64,000 nucleotides of DNA, taken from Cliona cf. orientalis (taxonomy: Eukaryota > Porifera > Demospongiae > Clionaida > Clionaidae). The position numbers and the translations under genes are program-made. Every line of letters starts with the position of its first letter. Within the stretch, counting starts at the first letter, position 1. The notes under the pieces are model-generated. The model saw only the letters and a program-made list of their open reading frames with translations, had not been told where the DNA came from and did not search any database. Below are positions 22,544-34,059 of this stretch, piece after piece. Location: NCBI GenBank assembly GCA_963930775.1, contig OZ005699.1, forward strand, positions 5,105,501 to 5,169,500, written 5' to 3'.

Positions 22544-23567
22544 CCGTATAGCTCCAAATTTTCGTGGCACAATATTTTCGTGAATTTCGTGATCTAATCA
22601 CGAAAATTTTCCTCACGAAAATTTAGTATCGATGTGGACGTGGCTACGTTCTGTGTGTACATGCGCGCGTACCGCGATACTAGTGAACGTGTGAACTGTC
22701 TGAAACGAAGTATTGAATCGCTGCTAATTATGTATAGATTCTGTACGCTGAAAATGAGCAAAAATTGCCTGCCAATCCGCAAGGACCTTTGTCCAAACAA
22801 CTTCCTCCGTCTTGTATCGAATCCGCCAACAACCACGTTGAAGAAATGGCCAAACAGACGACAGCAGAAGGCGCTAAAGGCAGAAAGAGGCCCGTATAAG
22901 TCTTGTCTAGTGTCTTTCTCTTCATATTAGCATGCACTGTACTAGCCCATACTACCTATGACTCTAGCCCAACGCCGAGCCACGTGCAATTGTGGGCGGA
23001 GCGATAATGTGAATTGTCCGTGGCGATCACACAATTTTTCAATTATGGGATTTTCAGCAATTTCACAAAAATTTTGAACCACGCCCCTGATTCGCAGTCA
23101 CACAACATGCACCTCTTGGTTTAGGTGCCACGCACTAACGAGAAGGCAGTTGTTAGCGTTGAGCGCGCGTATCTAGATCTAGGATCTAGGAGGCAGTACT
23201 CCGTTATTTTGCACGCGTGTACTGTGCAGGCAAACGACACCGGTCGAAATCCGCTCGTGTAAATTCTAAGTAGCGCGTACGCGTGCAGATAGCACATGGC
23301 AGCCAACCGTGTAACCGATATTGACGTCACCGATAGAGCTAGCCGACCGTTAGAGGGAGGGGGAGGGAGACTGGTAAAGTGCTATGTCCCAGCGCCTCGC
23401 CTCGTACGAGGCGCGACTAATCAGATTGTGAACGGAAAATCAATCTCGTCCGTTCACAGTCGGATACGCTATATAATGCCATAAAAATTGGTCACACCTC
23501 ATACCATTACCAGACCCAAAGTCTGAAAGCAGTGAGTGGGAGGTCGCGTGTTGCTTGACAGCTCATA
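22544..23567. other. Gene-free stretch with a family D fragment
   Basis: AATTTTCGTGGCAC and TCACGAAAATTTAG near 22,556-22,626 are family D-like ends with almost no interior. The following kilobase is richer in CpG than its surroundings but shows no known protein motif. The words CGCCTCGCCTCGTACGAGGCG at about 23,393-23,413 form a short near-palindrome. Confidence 0.4.
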
Positions 23568-24238
23568 TGTGACCAGATTTGGGTAAACCCTCCGTAAGGG
23601 ATCCGCATGCGATTCGCTAAAGTCCAGATTTTGTCATATACAGGTCGAACAACCCTTCTAACTGTTGCCCTGTTGCCGTTGTCTACGGAGGCTAGTTGTG
23701 CTATACAAAGGCGAAATAAGCCTTCATTTTGACCCATCTAGTCGGCCCAGCTGCCGTACCCGGAGCCGTTGCTACGGGCGCTAATTAGAATTCTCTACCG
23801 AGATACAGCTATATTCATTGAACTACTGTACGTTCGCTCCCCTTTTCAGCTTCTTGGGCAACTAAGAACAATCGGCTGTCGTCAACAACGAAATTCAACT
23901 CTTGCTCGATCTTTACGTTCATTTCGAACGGCTCCGCACGTCCATTTAATTGATTTCCGGGTCACGCGTAGTATGCGGAAACGCCATACGCATGCACTGC
24001 AACGCTTTTCTCGATTATCGGGGGTGTGGCGCGATCGCAAACAAAGCGCTGTATCTCCACAACGAAGCGCGCGATCCGCATGAAATCCGGTTGGGCATTT
24101 ACCACCTGTTGTTTAATGCCGGCGAACGTACAGTATGTCTGCGCCAGCTGTAGAGACAGAATCGTTTATGAATGTAGACTCAATTTGCGGCAAATCAATG
24201 TGACCGGATTTGGGAAAACCCTCCGTATGGGATTTTTT
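23568..24238 (+). repeat. CpG-rich block bounded by two 38-base direct repeats
   Basis: TGTGACCAGATTTGGGTAAA with CCCTCCGTAAGGGAT at about 23,570-23,605 is repeated in the same direction at about 24,199-24,234 with three changes. The 590 bases between are clearly more GC- and CpG-rich than neighbouring DNA and contain several open frames of up to 104 codons with no recognised motif. Direct flanks could mark a short LTR-like element or a local duplication. I cannot tell which. Confidence 0.4.
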
Positions 24239-25224
24239 TTTTCCTGAAATTTGAGTGTGATGCATGGTTGATATGTTCTACCATAGAGCTACCCTACCAT
24301 AGAGCTAACCCGCGTTAGCCGAACTCGCTGAGTCACCAAGAACACTCCTGCCTTGCAACATAATTAGGACCGAACCCGAACTACTTGCACCGTACTCTAT
24401 CCGGCGGTATTGTATAGCAATTTGCAATCGCAACACGCACGTGTGTCGTATATGTTTCGTCGCAAGCCAGACCGAGGAAGACCTCTTGGGCGGACCCCGC
24501 CCGCATACATTCCATCAGCAAGTTTACCGCTCAATTTTTTGGACTACTGGACTTGACGGTTTGACGATCAAACTTGAAAACCAGCCGCCCAGAGCAATGA
24601 GACTTTCAAGCCCAGCCCCTTCGCAAGAGGTAGTCTCGCTAGCCACACCCTTCCCTCGGGGGGGGGGGGGGGGTTGGCGCGCGAGACTACGCAATACCCA
24701 GAGTCACTGGTCTACCTAGCCTAGCAAAAGTTTGGATTCTGTGACTGGCGGGAAGGCGGTAAAATTTTCGACTGGTACCATAATAATAATATTATATTAT
24801 ATTACAGTCTATAAGATCTAGTACAAGTACATGATGATGACTTAAAAGTGCGTGAGCGAGCGCTATCGCGCAATGAGCGAGCAGCTACAATTACATGTAC
24901 TGTACATATGTACGTATGAAGCGTGGCCTCAGGCACTAAGCTATCCCAACATACATGCCAGCACGTATAAACCAGCCTTGTGGACAGTGTACCATTAATT
25001 TGCACAATTTAATGTCACATTTGCCAGATTTGGTTGGCGATCTTTTCCATACGGAATCGTAGGTTAATCACCTATACAAGAAATAAGTTTAATGATGAAT
25101 TTGCATCACAATAATATACGAGTCTCCAGGTACAGTTATGCTTTAATAGGCCATCAACCTCCCTTTTCCGCTTCCACAGCAGAGGACCACAATCCTGTCC
25201 TGTCCCACGATTATTAGTTATATT
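24239..25224. other. Gene-free stretch with a 16-G run
   Basis: A run of 16 G lies at 24,658-24,673. It is framed by GGTAGTCTCGCTAG and its partial inverse GCGCGAGACTACGC, which may be a minimal inverted-repeat element. No exon is supported. Confidence 0.4.
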
Positions 25225-25735
25225 ATTCATACAATACAAGTATGTTTGATGTCACAATCATGGGATAATGTGACTGAACACTACTAACAGCATGCTATAG
25301 TACAATCGAGTGCCAGTTAGTATAGCGCGCATGCGCAGATGAAGACCACACCCCCCAATGGAGGCCAAGAGTAGCTGATTCAACTCACCGTGTATTAAAT
25401 GGCGAAGTTCTCACTCCGCTCGAACGTCGAATCTACCACCAGACCATGACAAAGAGCAGACATCGCCTCTCGCTTCGCTTGAGGCTCGGTGGCCTGCCGA
25501 GCAGGCCTGTCGAAACGCGCGGCGCTTGCGCCGCTCGCTCAAGCTCGAGAATGCATCTCTATGGCCCCTAGGCCTTGGCAACCTCGTTTGTGCACACGGC
25601 ACAACAATTCTGACCAATCGTGAGTCTTCTGAACTTGTAGGAGAGCGCATCTTTTATGCCCTCCAGGTTAGGACACGGACTATATAAGAAAATTGATCGT
25701 CTGAAAAATATTTTTCGTTGTATATATATTAGTTA
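25225..25735 (+). repeat. Dispersed 510-base repeat, family F, copy 2
   Basis: This copy matches 10,175-10,685 along its whole length. It includes GGCCTGCCGAGCAGGCCTGT, ATGCATCTCTATGGCCCCTA and TGCCCTCCAGGTTAGGACAC, and ends in GTTGTATATATAT. It directly abuts the foldback cluster that follows. Confidence 0.75.
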
Positions 25736-27365
25736 GACACTGTTTAGGAGGTTTCTATGTGATTTAGAAGACTGAAGGACTCTATATAGAATCCCGAGCG
25801 AAGCGAGGGTTCTATGAGAGCCCTGAGGTCTTCTAAATCACATAGAAACCGACTAAACAGTGTCTAACAAGTTTAGATCATATAGCTTTGTATTGCTAGA
25901 GCCACAGGGCAAAACTTGTAGGTGACTATGAAAATCTTGTAGGTGACTATGAGAAGCTTGTAGGTGACTATGAGATTTAGATACCTGTCAGTAGCCAATC
26001 AAATTGCAGTATTTGTTACAGCTATGATCTAAATAATAGTTAGATACCGAGTCCGAGGGATCTACGCGATTTAGAGACCCGAAGGCCCGAGGCTGTAGCG
26101 TCCCGAGCGCAGCGAGGGCGCTACTAAGGGCCTGAGGGTCTCTAAAGAGCGTAGATCCCGTTGGACGAGGTATCTAACTTATTTAGAATATAGCAACTGT
26201 AACCATGACGGCATGAAAATTCAAAAGGAGAGTTAAAAAGGCTACTAGAACAAGAACTGTGAGTTAGCAACAGACCCTAGCGCCTGAGCAGCTCTCAAGT
26301 CACCAACACTAACGCTGGGTTCTTCGATGCATCATGGGTGTGGTCAAACGTGGCTACCTCAGCTCGAGTCCAGTAACGAGCATGCGTGCAAGCGCTATGG
26401 ACTAATTATTGTGAGTGTGGTTTCCTGGTTGAGAGTACTCGAGTACAGCTAGTACAGCGCTGATTTGAACCAGTAATGCGCAATTATTGCGCGTAGCAAC
26501 AGCCTTGTTGCTATGCTAGACCAACCAGGTATACTAAGTAGGTTTACTAAGTGCCTGTAGCACTTAGTAAACCTACTTAGTGAACCTACAGGTTTAGAGG
26601 TACAGACCTCAGGGCTCTCATAGAACCCTCGCTTCGCTCGGGATTCTATATAGAGTCCTTCAGTCTTCTAAATCACATAGAAACCGACTAAACAGTGTCT
26701 AACAAGTTTAGATCATATAGCTTTGTATTGCTAGAGCCACAGGGCAAAACTTGTAGGTGACTATGAAAATCTTGTAGGTGACTATGAGAAGCTTGTAGGT
26801 GACTATGAGATTTAGATACCTGTCAGTAGCCAATCAAATTGCAGTATTTGTTACAGCTATGATCTAAATTAGAATATAGCTGTAACAAATACTGCAATCT
26901 GATTGGTCAAACCAATGCTTCTAACCAACTTAGAAACCTGTAGGTTCACTAAGTAGGTTTACTAAGTGCTACAGGCACTTAGTAAACCTACTTAGTATAC
27001 CTGGTTGGTCTAGCATAGCAACAAGGCTGTTGCTACGCGCAATAATTGCGCATTACTGGTTCAAATCAGCGCTGTACTAGCTGTACTCGAGTACTCTCAA
27101 CCAGGAAACCACACTCACAATAATTAGTCCATAGCGCTTGCACGCATGCTCGTTACTGGACTCGAGCTGAGGTAGCCACGTTTGACCACACCCATGATGC
27201 ATCGAAGTGTTGGTGACTTGAGAGCTGCTCAGGCGCTAGGGTCTGTTGCTAACTCACAGTTCTTGTTCTAGTAGCCTTTTTAACTCTCCTTTTGAATTTT
27301 CATGCCGTCATGGTTACAGTTGCTATATTCTAAATAAGTTAGATACCTCGTCCAACGGGATCTAA
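25734..27365. repeat. Nested foldback palindrome cluster
   Basis: Hairpin 1 (25,734-25,869) pairs GTTAGACACTGTTTAG with CTAAACAGTGTCTAAC around a CCCGAGCGAAGCGAGGG tip. Hairpin 2 (about 26,058-26,155) pairs GATCTACGCGATTTAGAGAC with GTCTCTAAAGAGCGTAGATC around CCCGAGCGCAGCGAGGG. A large inverted repeat then has arms of about 420-440 bases: 26,150-26,595 against 26,930-27,362. The arms are nearly identical except for about 13 bases present only in the left arm near 26,312. Part of hairpin 1 and the 208 bases after it (25,830-26,037) are repeated in the same direction at 26,668-26,877, in the spacer of the large palindrome. No coding frame is recognised. Confidence 0.85.
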
Positions 27366-27513
27366 CTATTATATAGTATACTTGTACTTTGATGTATACA
27401 AATCTTGTATACCAATTACAAGTATTACAAGTGAAATAGGCACCTGAGTTTGAAATACCATTCTGAGTTGAAATACCTATCTGACTTTGTGTATGTATAC
27501 TATTAGCCTGTGA

Positions 27514-27663
27514 TAGTGAGGTTGTATGTTGAATTTGGGTAAATAGCACTCTGAAATAGGCATTTGGTTCATCAAATTGTACTCGCTATCGCTCGTACAA
27601 TTTTTGAACCAAATACCTATTTCAGAGTGCTATTTCACCCAAATTCAACATACAACCTCACTA
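27514..27663. repeat. 150-base near-perfect hairpin
   Basis: The left arm TAGTGAGGTTGTATGTTGAA is matched by TTCAACATACAACCTCACTA at the right. Pairing continues through CACTCTGAAATAGG and CCTATTTCAGAGTG to a tip of TTGTACTCGCTATCGCTCGT. Each arm is about 62 bases. The tip again has the CTCGCTNNCGCTCG form seen in the hairpins at 25.8 and 26.1 kb. Confidence 0.8.
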
Positions 27664-27671
27664 TTACCCAT

Positions 27672-27868
27672 ACTACCGTAAAGCAGTTCTTAAATTTCGT
27701 GGGACTTAATTTTCGCTGTTTTCGCGGATACAACGGCTTCCGTGAAAATTATTCAACGAAAATTTCCAATGCCCACGAGCGCGCGCCCAAACAAGGCCGG
27801 AACCGTGAAATTTATTCAACGAAAACTTCGTAGATAGCTATCCGCGAAATTAAGGCGCTATACGGTAA
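27672..27868. mobile_element. Short family D miniature element
   Basis: The left end TACCGTAAAGCAGTTCTTAA is matched loosely by the right end TTAAGGCGCTATACGGTA. Inside are AAATTTCGTGGGACTTAATT and GCGAAATTAAGG. It is about 197 bases, the shortest two-ended family D copy seen. It lies about 210 bases beyond the CREB stop codon, so it may fall in the 3' flank or untranslated region of that gene. Confidence 0.6.
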
Positions 27869-28081
27869 TATCTACTGTGTACATAATAGCATATGTAAGG
27901 TTATAGAACCATCAATGAATCAACATGTTACAGTTTGTTTTTCAGTAAATATTCCTCATTAAAACATGTAAAAAAAAAAAAAAAGTAAGCAACTGTTCAG
28001 TTCTATAGCTATAATAAGTACAAATTAGGATGAAAGAATGGAAGTATAAACAATAAAAGCACAATTATTCAGAGCATTTAA

Positions 28082-31000
28082 CTAGTCTTGACTTTTAGGG
28101 AGATAAAGTTCCTTGAGTGCTCGAAGCTCACCAATAAGTGCTTGATTTTGGCTTTCAAGAACCGCTACTCTATTCTCCAGACAGCGAACATATTCCTTTT
28201 TCTTACGACGGCACTCTCTAGCGGCTTCCCTGGCAGCAAAGCAAACATATCATCCCAATATAAACTCCCCTCTATATACAGCAGCAAATACAGACCAGCT
28301 AGGGACACAATGCACCTGAAGGTCACCTAGTCATCTATGGAACCCACTCTCATTCCATCACTACATGGCCAACTTTTTCAATGTTAATGTTGTGTCAAGC
28401 TGATAAAATCATCATGCCTTTTACGTTAAAAATCAAATCCAAGGTCTCTTAGTGTTTTAAAGGCCCAAGACTGTAGCATCCCAAGCAAAACGGCCACTAA
28501 GCCCAGAGACCATTGGACGAGATCTCTCACTGACGTATTACACAATGTTAACTGTAACCATGACATTAGTTAGTCCGGGGACTAGGCTACTGCTTCATCT
28601 TTCTTCGCCCTTGGCACCCCAGTAATAGACCTATTTAAAAGATCTCTCAAGATGTCTGTAAGTGATTGCCTAAAACGCATGCACAGAGGGTTAATAACAT
28701 ATTATTATGATACATGTACAGGGTGTACGTACCGTATACAGCACGCGACACATAATGTTTACTTACAATGTACATGTATACGAAAAGTCATGCTATCACT
28801 AGCTCAGGAGAAGTCAAGAAGCTTAGAATCAGCAAATGATGCCAAAACTGGCAAACAAAGCATTTTTGGCAAAATCCATGCATTAGGAACACCGTAAGGA
28901 CCCTTATACACATGTACATGTAATACTGCACTTTGGATTTGTAAAATTAATAAGGTATGTACATGTAGCAGCTAGCTTGGAAACAGACAGACACACGCAC
29001 ACACAGAACGACTACCGAAACCCTGTGGTACATGATGCGCCGAGGGTTAAAAGGTCTAACAGCCAACAACAGATGCGGGTGGGCCTGATACTAAGGCCAC
29101 TACTAGTGTAGTTGAATCAGAACTGACTGTCATGCTGCTGCAGTATGCCGCTGATGATAGCCTATGCCATGAGCACGATCTTTCACTGCACAGATAATCA
29201 CCACTAATAAATATCTGTGCAAGAACTTGGAGGTCAAAGGGGAGAGGGGCTCAGAAGGGTATGGTACATTGTATGGATACATGTACGTACCTATTCTTCA
29301 TAAGCCTGACTTCTCTCTTTCTAGAAGAATCATCAACAGCAGTGGATCCCATCGCCTGCTCTAACTTGACATTTGAGCCAGGCAATCCAGTTACTCCAGC
29401 TGTATGTATATGTACATGTATTATTAAATGTACATGTACATGTACATAATATAGGCTGGATATGATAGTGCAAAATCAATACAAACAAGGTGAGAAGCAT
29501 GTGGCAAGAGTGACAGTACATTATTTGTACCCCATGTTTCATGAAAACATGATGATGATGATATTAAGTGGCATGATGATGGCACTGATGGATCTGGTGT
29601 GCAGTTTGTATCAGTGCAGCATCTTAGCAACTGAATGCACTGAAAAATCAGGTACAGGTAATTACATATAATTATTATAAGAATACTCAGCACTTAGATA
29701 GAATGAAAGTATTTCAGATCTAAGCTTTAGAAAATAGAGTTGATTTACATGCATGCCTCTCTGCAGTACATATAGGTGAAGATCATAATACGATGTCACC
29801 ACAAATGTACCTCATACTGTTTAATTCACATGGTAACAACCCTTGTACATGCATACGCACACTAAGAATAAACATGTACACACAACTACAATTACCAGTG
29901 TTTGAAGAAGCCGCACTCAGTGTAGCTGCCATATTTGCGTTTAGAAGTGCTGATGAAAGAATTGTAGCTGGAATATTTGTTTGGGCAGCAAGAGATTGAA
30001 CTACACCCGATGAAGCATTGAGTAGTGCAGATTGCAGTTGGAGCTGATAAGCATAGATCCAAGGTGATAATAATATTATATGTATTGAAATACCGTACAT
30101 GTGTATATCGGGAAACTTTGAGGGAGAAACTTTCAAGATTTGAGAGCCACCAGCGAAAGACGAAGTTTGGGCATGTCCCACCCACCTATACGATTGATTC
30201 AGCATACCATAGAAACTGGTTGTTAAGCGCATAGTTTTGTGCGAGCTTTACCGCTCTTTGTTAGGCGTATATGCCCAGCAAGACACCTAAACGACGAGCG
30301 ATCAGTTACACGAGCCCAGAAAGAAGGCTAAAAGTAGGCTGGAGAAGAAAACGTCGAGAATTACACTCTCTGGTCGCTTCTTGGCCACCGCTGTAGGCCT
30401 TTCTACCCTCGACACGTTCTTTACGCACGCCCCACCTACTGTGTTTTAGCACTTTTAATTAAGCACATGCTTCCTGTTAAGCGCATACTTTTTGTTAAGC
30501 GCATATTTTTCTTGCTGCCGCGTGTATAAGTGCATGCGCTTAACAACCAGTTTCTATGGTAATTTTGCAAAAGCAAAATGCTCATTTCTGCTAATCCGTG
30601 AAAGTCCCTCGAATGTTTCCCACTATACGGTACAATGTCATGCATGCATATACATGTAATATTCACCATAATATTATGTGTGTGTACCTGTTGTTGTGAT
30701 GGTAGCATCATAGAAAGTTGTGATGTGGTATCTGTAGCAGAGGGGGCAGAAGATGTAGCTGGAGCTCCACTGCCATTAGCTGCAGCTTGAAAGAGACCAG
30801 GAATCAAAGCTGGGTTTGAAGCAGAAGCTTGTTGAATAGCAGTCTAGATTGAAAACAACAACAACAACAACAAAAATACACGTACATGTACATGTAGCAT
30901 TGTAATTAAGAGTTAATTAAACTTGCTTGGAGTTGGTGAGCTTGCAGAGTAGCTGCTGCTGCAGCAGAGAGGGGATCAGAGCTGCTTTTATGAAGGGTAG

Positions 31001-32121
31001 CATCAGCAGATGAGAGATCATCAAGAATTTTCCTATACAATAGACAAACACTTGATTATCCACTAACATTATAATTATCATTGGGTACGGTAATTGTGGC
31101 TCTATAAGATATTAGGAGCTAAGGGTAAACTGCCTCGTGGGGCCTATTAACAAACCCAAATCCATCTGTAATTAATGGAGAATAAATTCATATAAAAAGT
31201 GTGTGGATATTGACATGGAGCTGTTACATTGTGTAACTACATCTTCATACTAGTATATATACCGGTACGTGTTGATCTCAGTTGGCAAGGTACATGTATA
31301 ATATTATGTTTAATGGCTACTGTAAATTGCAAATATTTTGTTGTTAAAATATTTTTGGACAGCCCGAAAATTAAACTTACAAAAATAGATGCGCAGGCAG
31401 TATTAATGATAATGCAGTACAGGGTCGTCTGTCCAAAATATATTTAATGCAAATAATTATTGCATGAGGACACGAAATATTCGGTAGTTCTGGACAATGC
31501 AATTTTTTCATTATGAACTAAGTACATATCCATGTATAAAAACTGTATGTACATGTATACATGTACACATGTATCTCACTTAAATGAAGGCCTTCTTGCA
31601 AGCTGTTCACTTGATAGTGCTTGAAGAACAGAAGGCTCCACCTCCTCATCATCATCTTCACTGGTTCTGCTCTCGGTCACTGCTACATGCTCATCTGCAG
31701 CTATTTCAACAGAATGGCCTGCAAAATAAAACCAAATCCCATCTGTAATTTATGGAGTCGAAAATATAAAAAAAGTGTGTGTATATAAGTTGGTATGGGG
31801 TTGTCCATTGTAATTATTGGATGGCCCAACTCGACTAGAAGGTAATCATTAAATTACGCACTTAGAACTATGAAGTACATGTACATGTATATACATGTAC
31901 GTAAAATATTATACTCTAATTCAGTGCTAGTGGCACCTCGTTTGGCTATGGTGTGGTAGGTGGGGATTGATATTGACGGTTGCACTATACATGCAATAAT
32001 CCATCTGCACCTAGCCTTTGGAGGGTGTTTTTCGAGCTCTGCTAAAGCTACATGTAGGTCCTTAACTTTTAAGTGTCTTACCAGATTTTGGATCCACTGA
32101 AGCATCAGTTGCTCCTTCCAT
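28082..32121 (-). CDS. CREB: CREB-family transcription factor (KID plus bZIP), complete
   Basis: Seven coding exons: 32,082-32,121; 31,580-31,718; 30,927-31,032; 30,688-30,843; 29,896-30,043; 29,291-29,399; 28,082-28,229. They total 846 bases, giving 281 residues and TAG. All junctions keep the frame. Five introns are GT-AG. The intron after 30,927 uses GCAAGT. The kinase-inducible domain is residues about 44-66, with LARRPSFKKILDDLSS and phosphoacceptor Ser58 in the RRPSF site. An Ala/Gln/Ser-rich activation region follows (70-195). The bZIP spans about 221-281: KREVRLMKNR, then REAARECRRKKKEYV and a leucine zipper ending LKELYLPKSQD. The family binds CRE sites as dimers in the nucleus and recruits CBP when the KID serine is phosphorylated by PKA-type kinases. 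The start MEGATDASVDPKS is the only ATG in frame before the first donor. It is shorter than vertebrate CREB1, mainly in the Q-rich part. Confidence 0.93.
28640..29060. repeat. Dispersed repeat, family H, in a CREB intron
   Basis: The words CATGCTATCACTAGCTCAGG, AAGTCAAGAAGCTTAGAATC and ATGCCAAAACTGGC match the copy at 32,985-33,450 and, reversed, the one at 47,510-47,960. It lies in intron 6 of the CREB gene. The related words AGACAGACACACGCACACAC near 28,984 correspond to CTGTCTGTCTGTCT in the 47-kb copy. Confidence 0.55.
30088..30631. mobile_element. Nested inverted-repeat elements in a CREB intron
   Basis: The inner element, 30,208-30,562, has ends TACCATAGAAACTGGTTGTT and AACAACCAGTTTCTATGGTA, a perfect 20-base inverted repeat that continues with AAGCGCAT. 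The outer segments resemble a second element: AAATACCGTACATGTGTATA and GGGAAACTTTGAGGG at about 30,085-30,125, and CCCTCGAATGTTTCCC with ACTATACGGTAC at 30,606-30,632. The order suggests that the inner element jumped into the outer one. Both lie in intron 4 of CREB, between exons at 29,896-30,043 and 30,688-30,843. Confidence 0.65.
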
Positions 32122-33828
32122 AACCAGTTTGTGTTAGCCTGTACCTGTACATGTATACTGGATAATGGGCAAGGGACACTCCTAGTACAGAAACCAATTT
32201 CTAGAACACATAATATAAATTTTGGTTATTCATCCTGCATCTATTAGCACACCTACATGTACATACTCTGTAGTACATTATTATGTTGTAGGTTGTGCGC
32301 ATGAGCAGAAATTGTATAAAACATGTAATATGGCATGCAGTGCATTCATGTATAGTTGATAGGTGTGGCCAATAAAAATGTAGTGTTTGTAATTATGAGG
32401 ACTGAACTTTGAATATAAGATCGACAAGTAACCTGCCAAACAGCCGTAAAACTAAGCCTAACTAACTTTATGCTGCGTTTCAGCACAAAGGATTGATTGT
32501 GTACGGCTAGCGATCATAACCATGTCCACTTAATATGGCTGCTGTCAACAACATACAATGAATTAGCTGCATGCTGCTACTATTCGAACTATAGAGCTCT
32601 CTCAAGCACAAAATCCTCGGCACGTTGCATGGCATTATAGCTACATGCTTCAACAGTTGCATGCAGAAAAGAGGGTATAGCTAAAGGGCCGGGGCCGGGG
32701 CAAGGCTACTATTGGGGACAAGGCTAATGTTATACTTGCACAGAAGTGTTATTCAAGGTTCAACGGCTCACAGCAGCAATTAACAACCCTGGTGTGTTGT
32801 ATCAAACTCCATACTGCGGTATCGACATCAACTCAACTTCCCTCACTGCAGACTAACCTCCAATTCTTGGGGACTTAGCCAGCTACATCTTGAAAGACTA
32901 TGATGCAAAGCCTTGGCACAAGAGAGAAGTAGATCTACACTGAGAAATATTGTATGTCCAATATAATTTATCACAACTCAATTTGGGTTCAAGCACTGTA
33001 ATGCCATGCCATGCATACAAGCCAGAGAGTCAAAGGGTACCACAAGAATACACATGGCAATTGGCAACTAAGCCTTAGAGTTGAAAAGAAGCCACTGTCG
33101 TCCCACGATTGTCAAAAGCTCGCCAGTGGACTAAGTGGCGGGATTGATGCAACCGTGCATGTGCTGAGGGTTGATAAATGTACATACTGTATATAGCGCG
33201 CTTGAACACACAACGTTCTATTTATACGTTAAGCCATGCTATCGCTAGCTCAGGCAAAGTCAAGAAGCTTAGAATCGATAAATGACGCCAAAACTGGCGA
33301 ATAAAGCGTTTTCGGTGAAATTCACACAAATCATGCGTTTGAAACGCCGTAAGGAACCTTACAACACCATAAATTGGACTCGTAAATGAGGTATGTATAT
33401 AGCAGCTAGCGTGGTAATAGACAGACAGACAAACCAACTCCCGTAACCCTTAATTACCATGTTTATGCTAATAGAATGCAAGCTAACAAAATAATTACAA
33501 TTTTTAACTTTCGTGCGATTTTCTGGTAAAGGCTTCACAGATACATCATGAAAAATCCTAGAACACAAATTTTCTTGTGCTAATTAAATCTTGCATTTTA
33601 GTAGCATTCTGATTCAGTTCCATAGTGTATCACATTTCAATCAGTGGATATGTATATAGCTAGCAGCCAAACAATATAATATTATGGTGCTAATACATGT
33701 GTTTCATTTAGAGTATTTCTTGATAATCTTTACATTATAATATTAGTTGTGAATATGAGCAGAAAGCACATCCTACATGCATTGTGCATTTAACAGGGAT
33801 GTACCTTAGTTATTACCTTATTACCCAG

Positions 33829-33863
<35 letters not shown>

Positions 33864-34059
33864 CAGTCAGATTCAGTATGATCTTCTGATTTAGCTGGCA
33901 GGAAATACCTTGGTTTCCAGATTAATTTTGATCTGTAGGCACTAAAATCTCTTGAAATAGCATAGATCTCCTCTTATGCTTTTCCTTGTTTAGCAAACTG
34001 TCGCTAAAACAGTGCTTGTTAATTAGAGGGTGTGGTCACTAGTTTTTATCTCACATGCA
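32122..34059. other. Upstream of CREB: repeats and a 32-C run
   Basis: This stretch lies upstream of the CREB start codon, so its promoter is probably here, but I can identify no specific site with confidence. A family H copy spans about 32,985-33,450. A run of 32 C lies at 33,831-33,862. No coding exon is supported. Confidence 0.45.

Noticed and set aside
22162-22572. 136-codon minus-strand frame
   Set aside because: It overlaps the family G repeat and a second overlapping frame of similar quality, with no motif or splice support.
23769-24083. 104-codon frame in the CpG-rich block
   Set aside because: Arg/Ser-rich composition follows base content. Other frames are open as well and no family is recognisable.
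24441-24719. 92-codon frame starting MCRICFVASQ
   Set aside because: No known motif, it runs through a G-run repeat, and it has no flanking splice logic.
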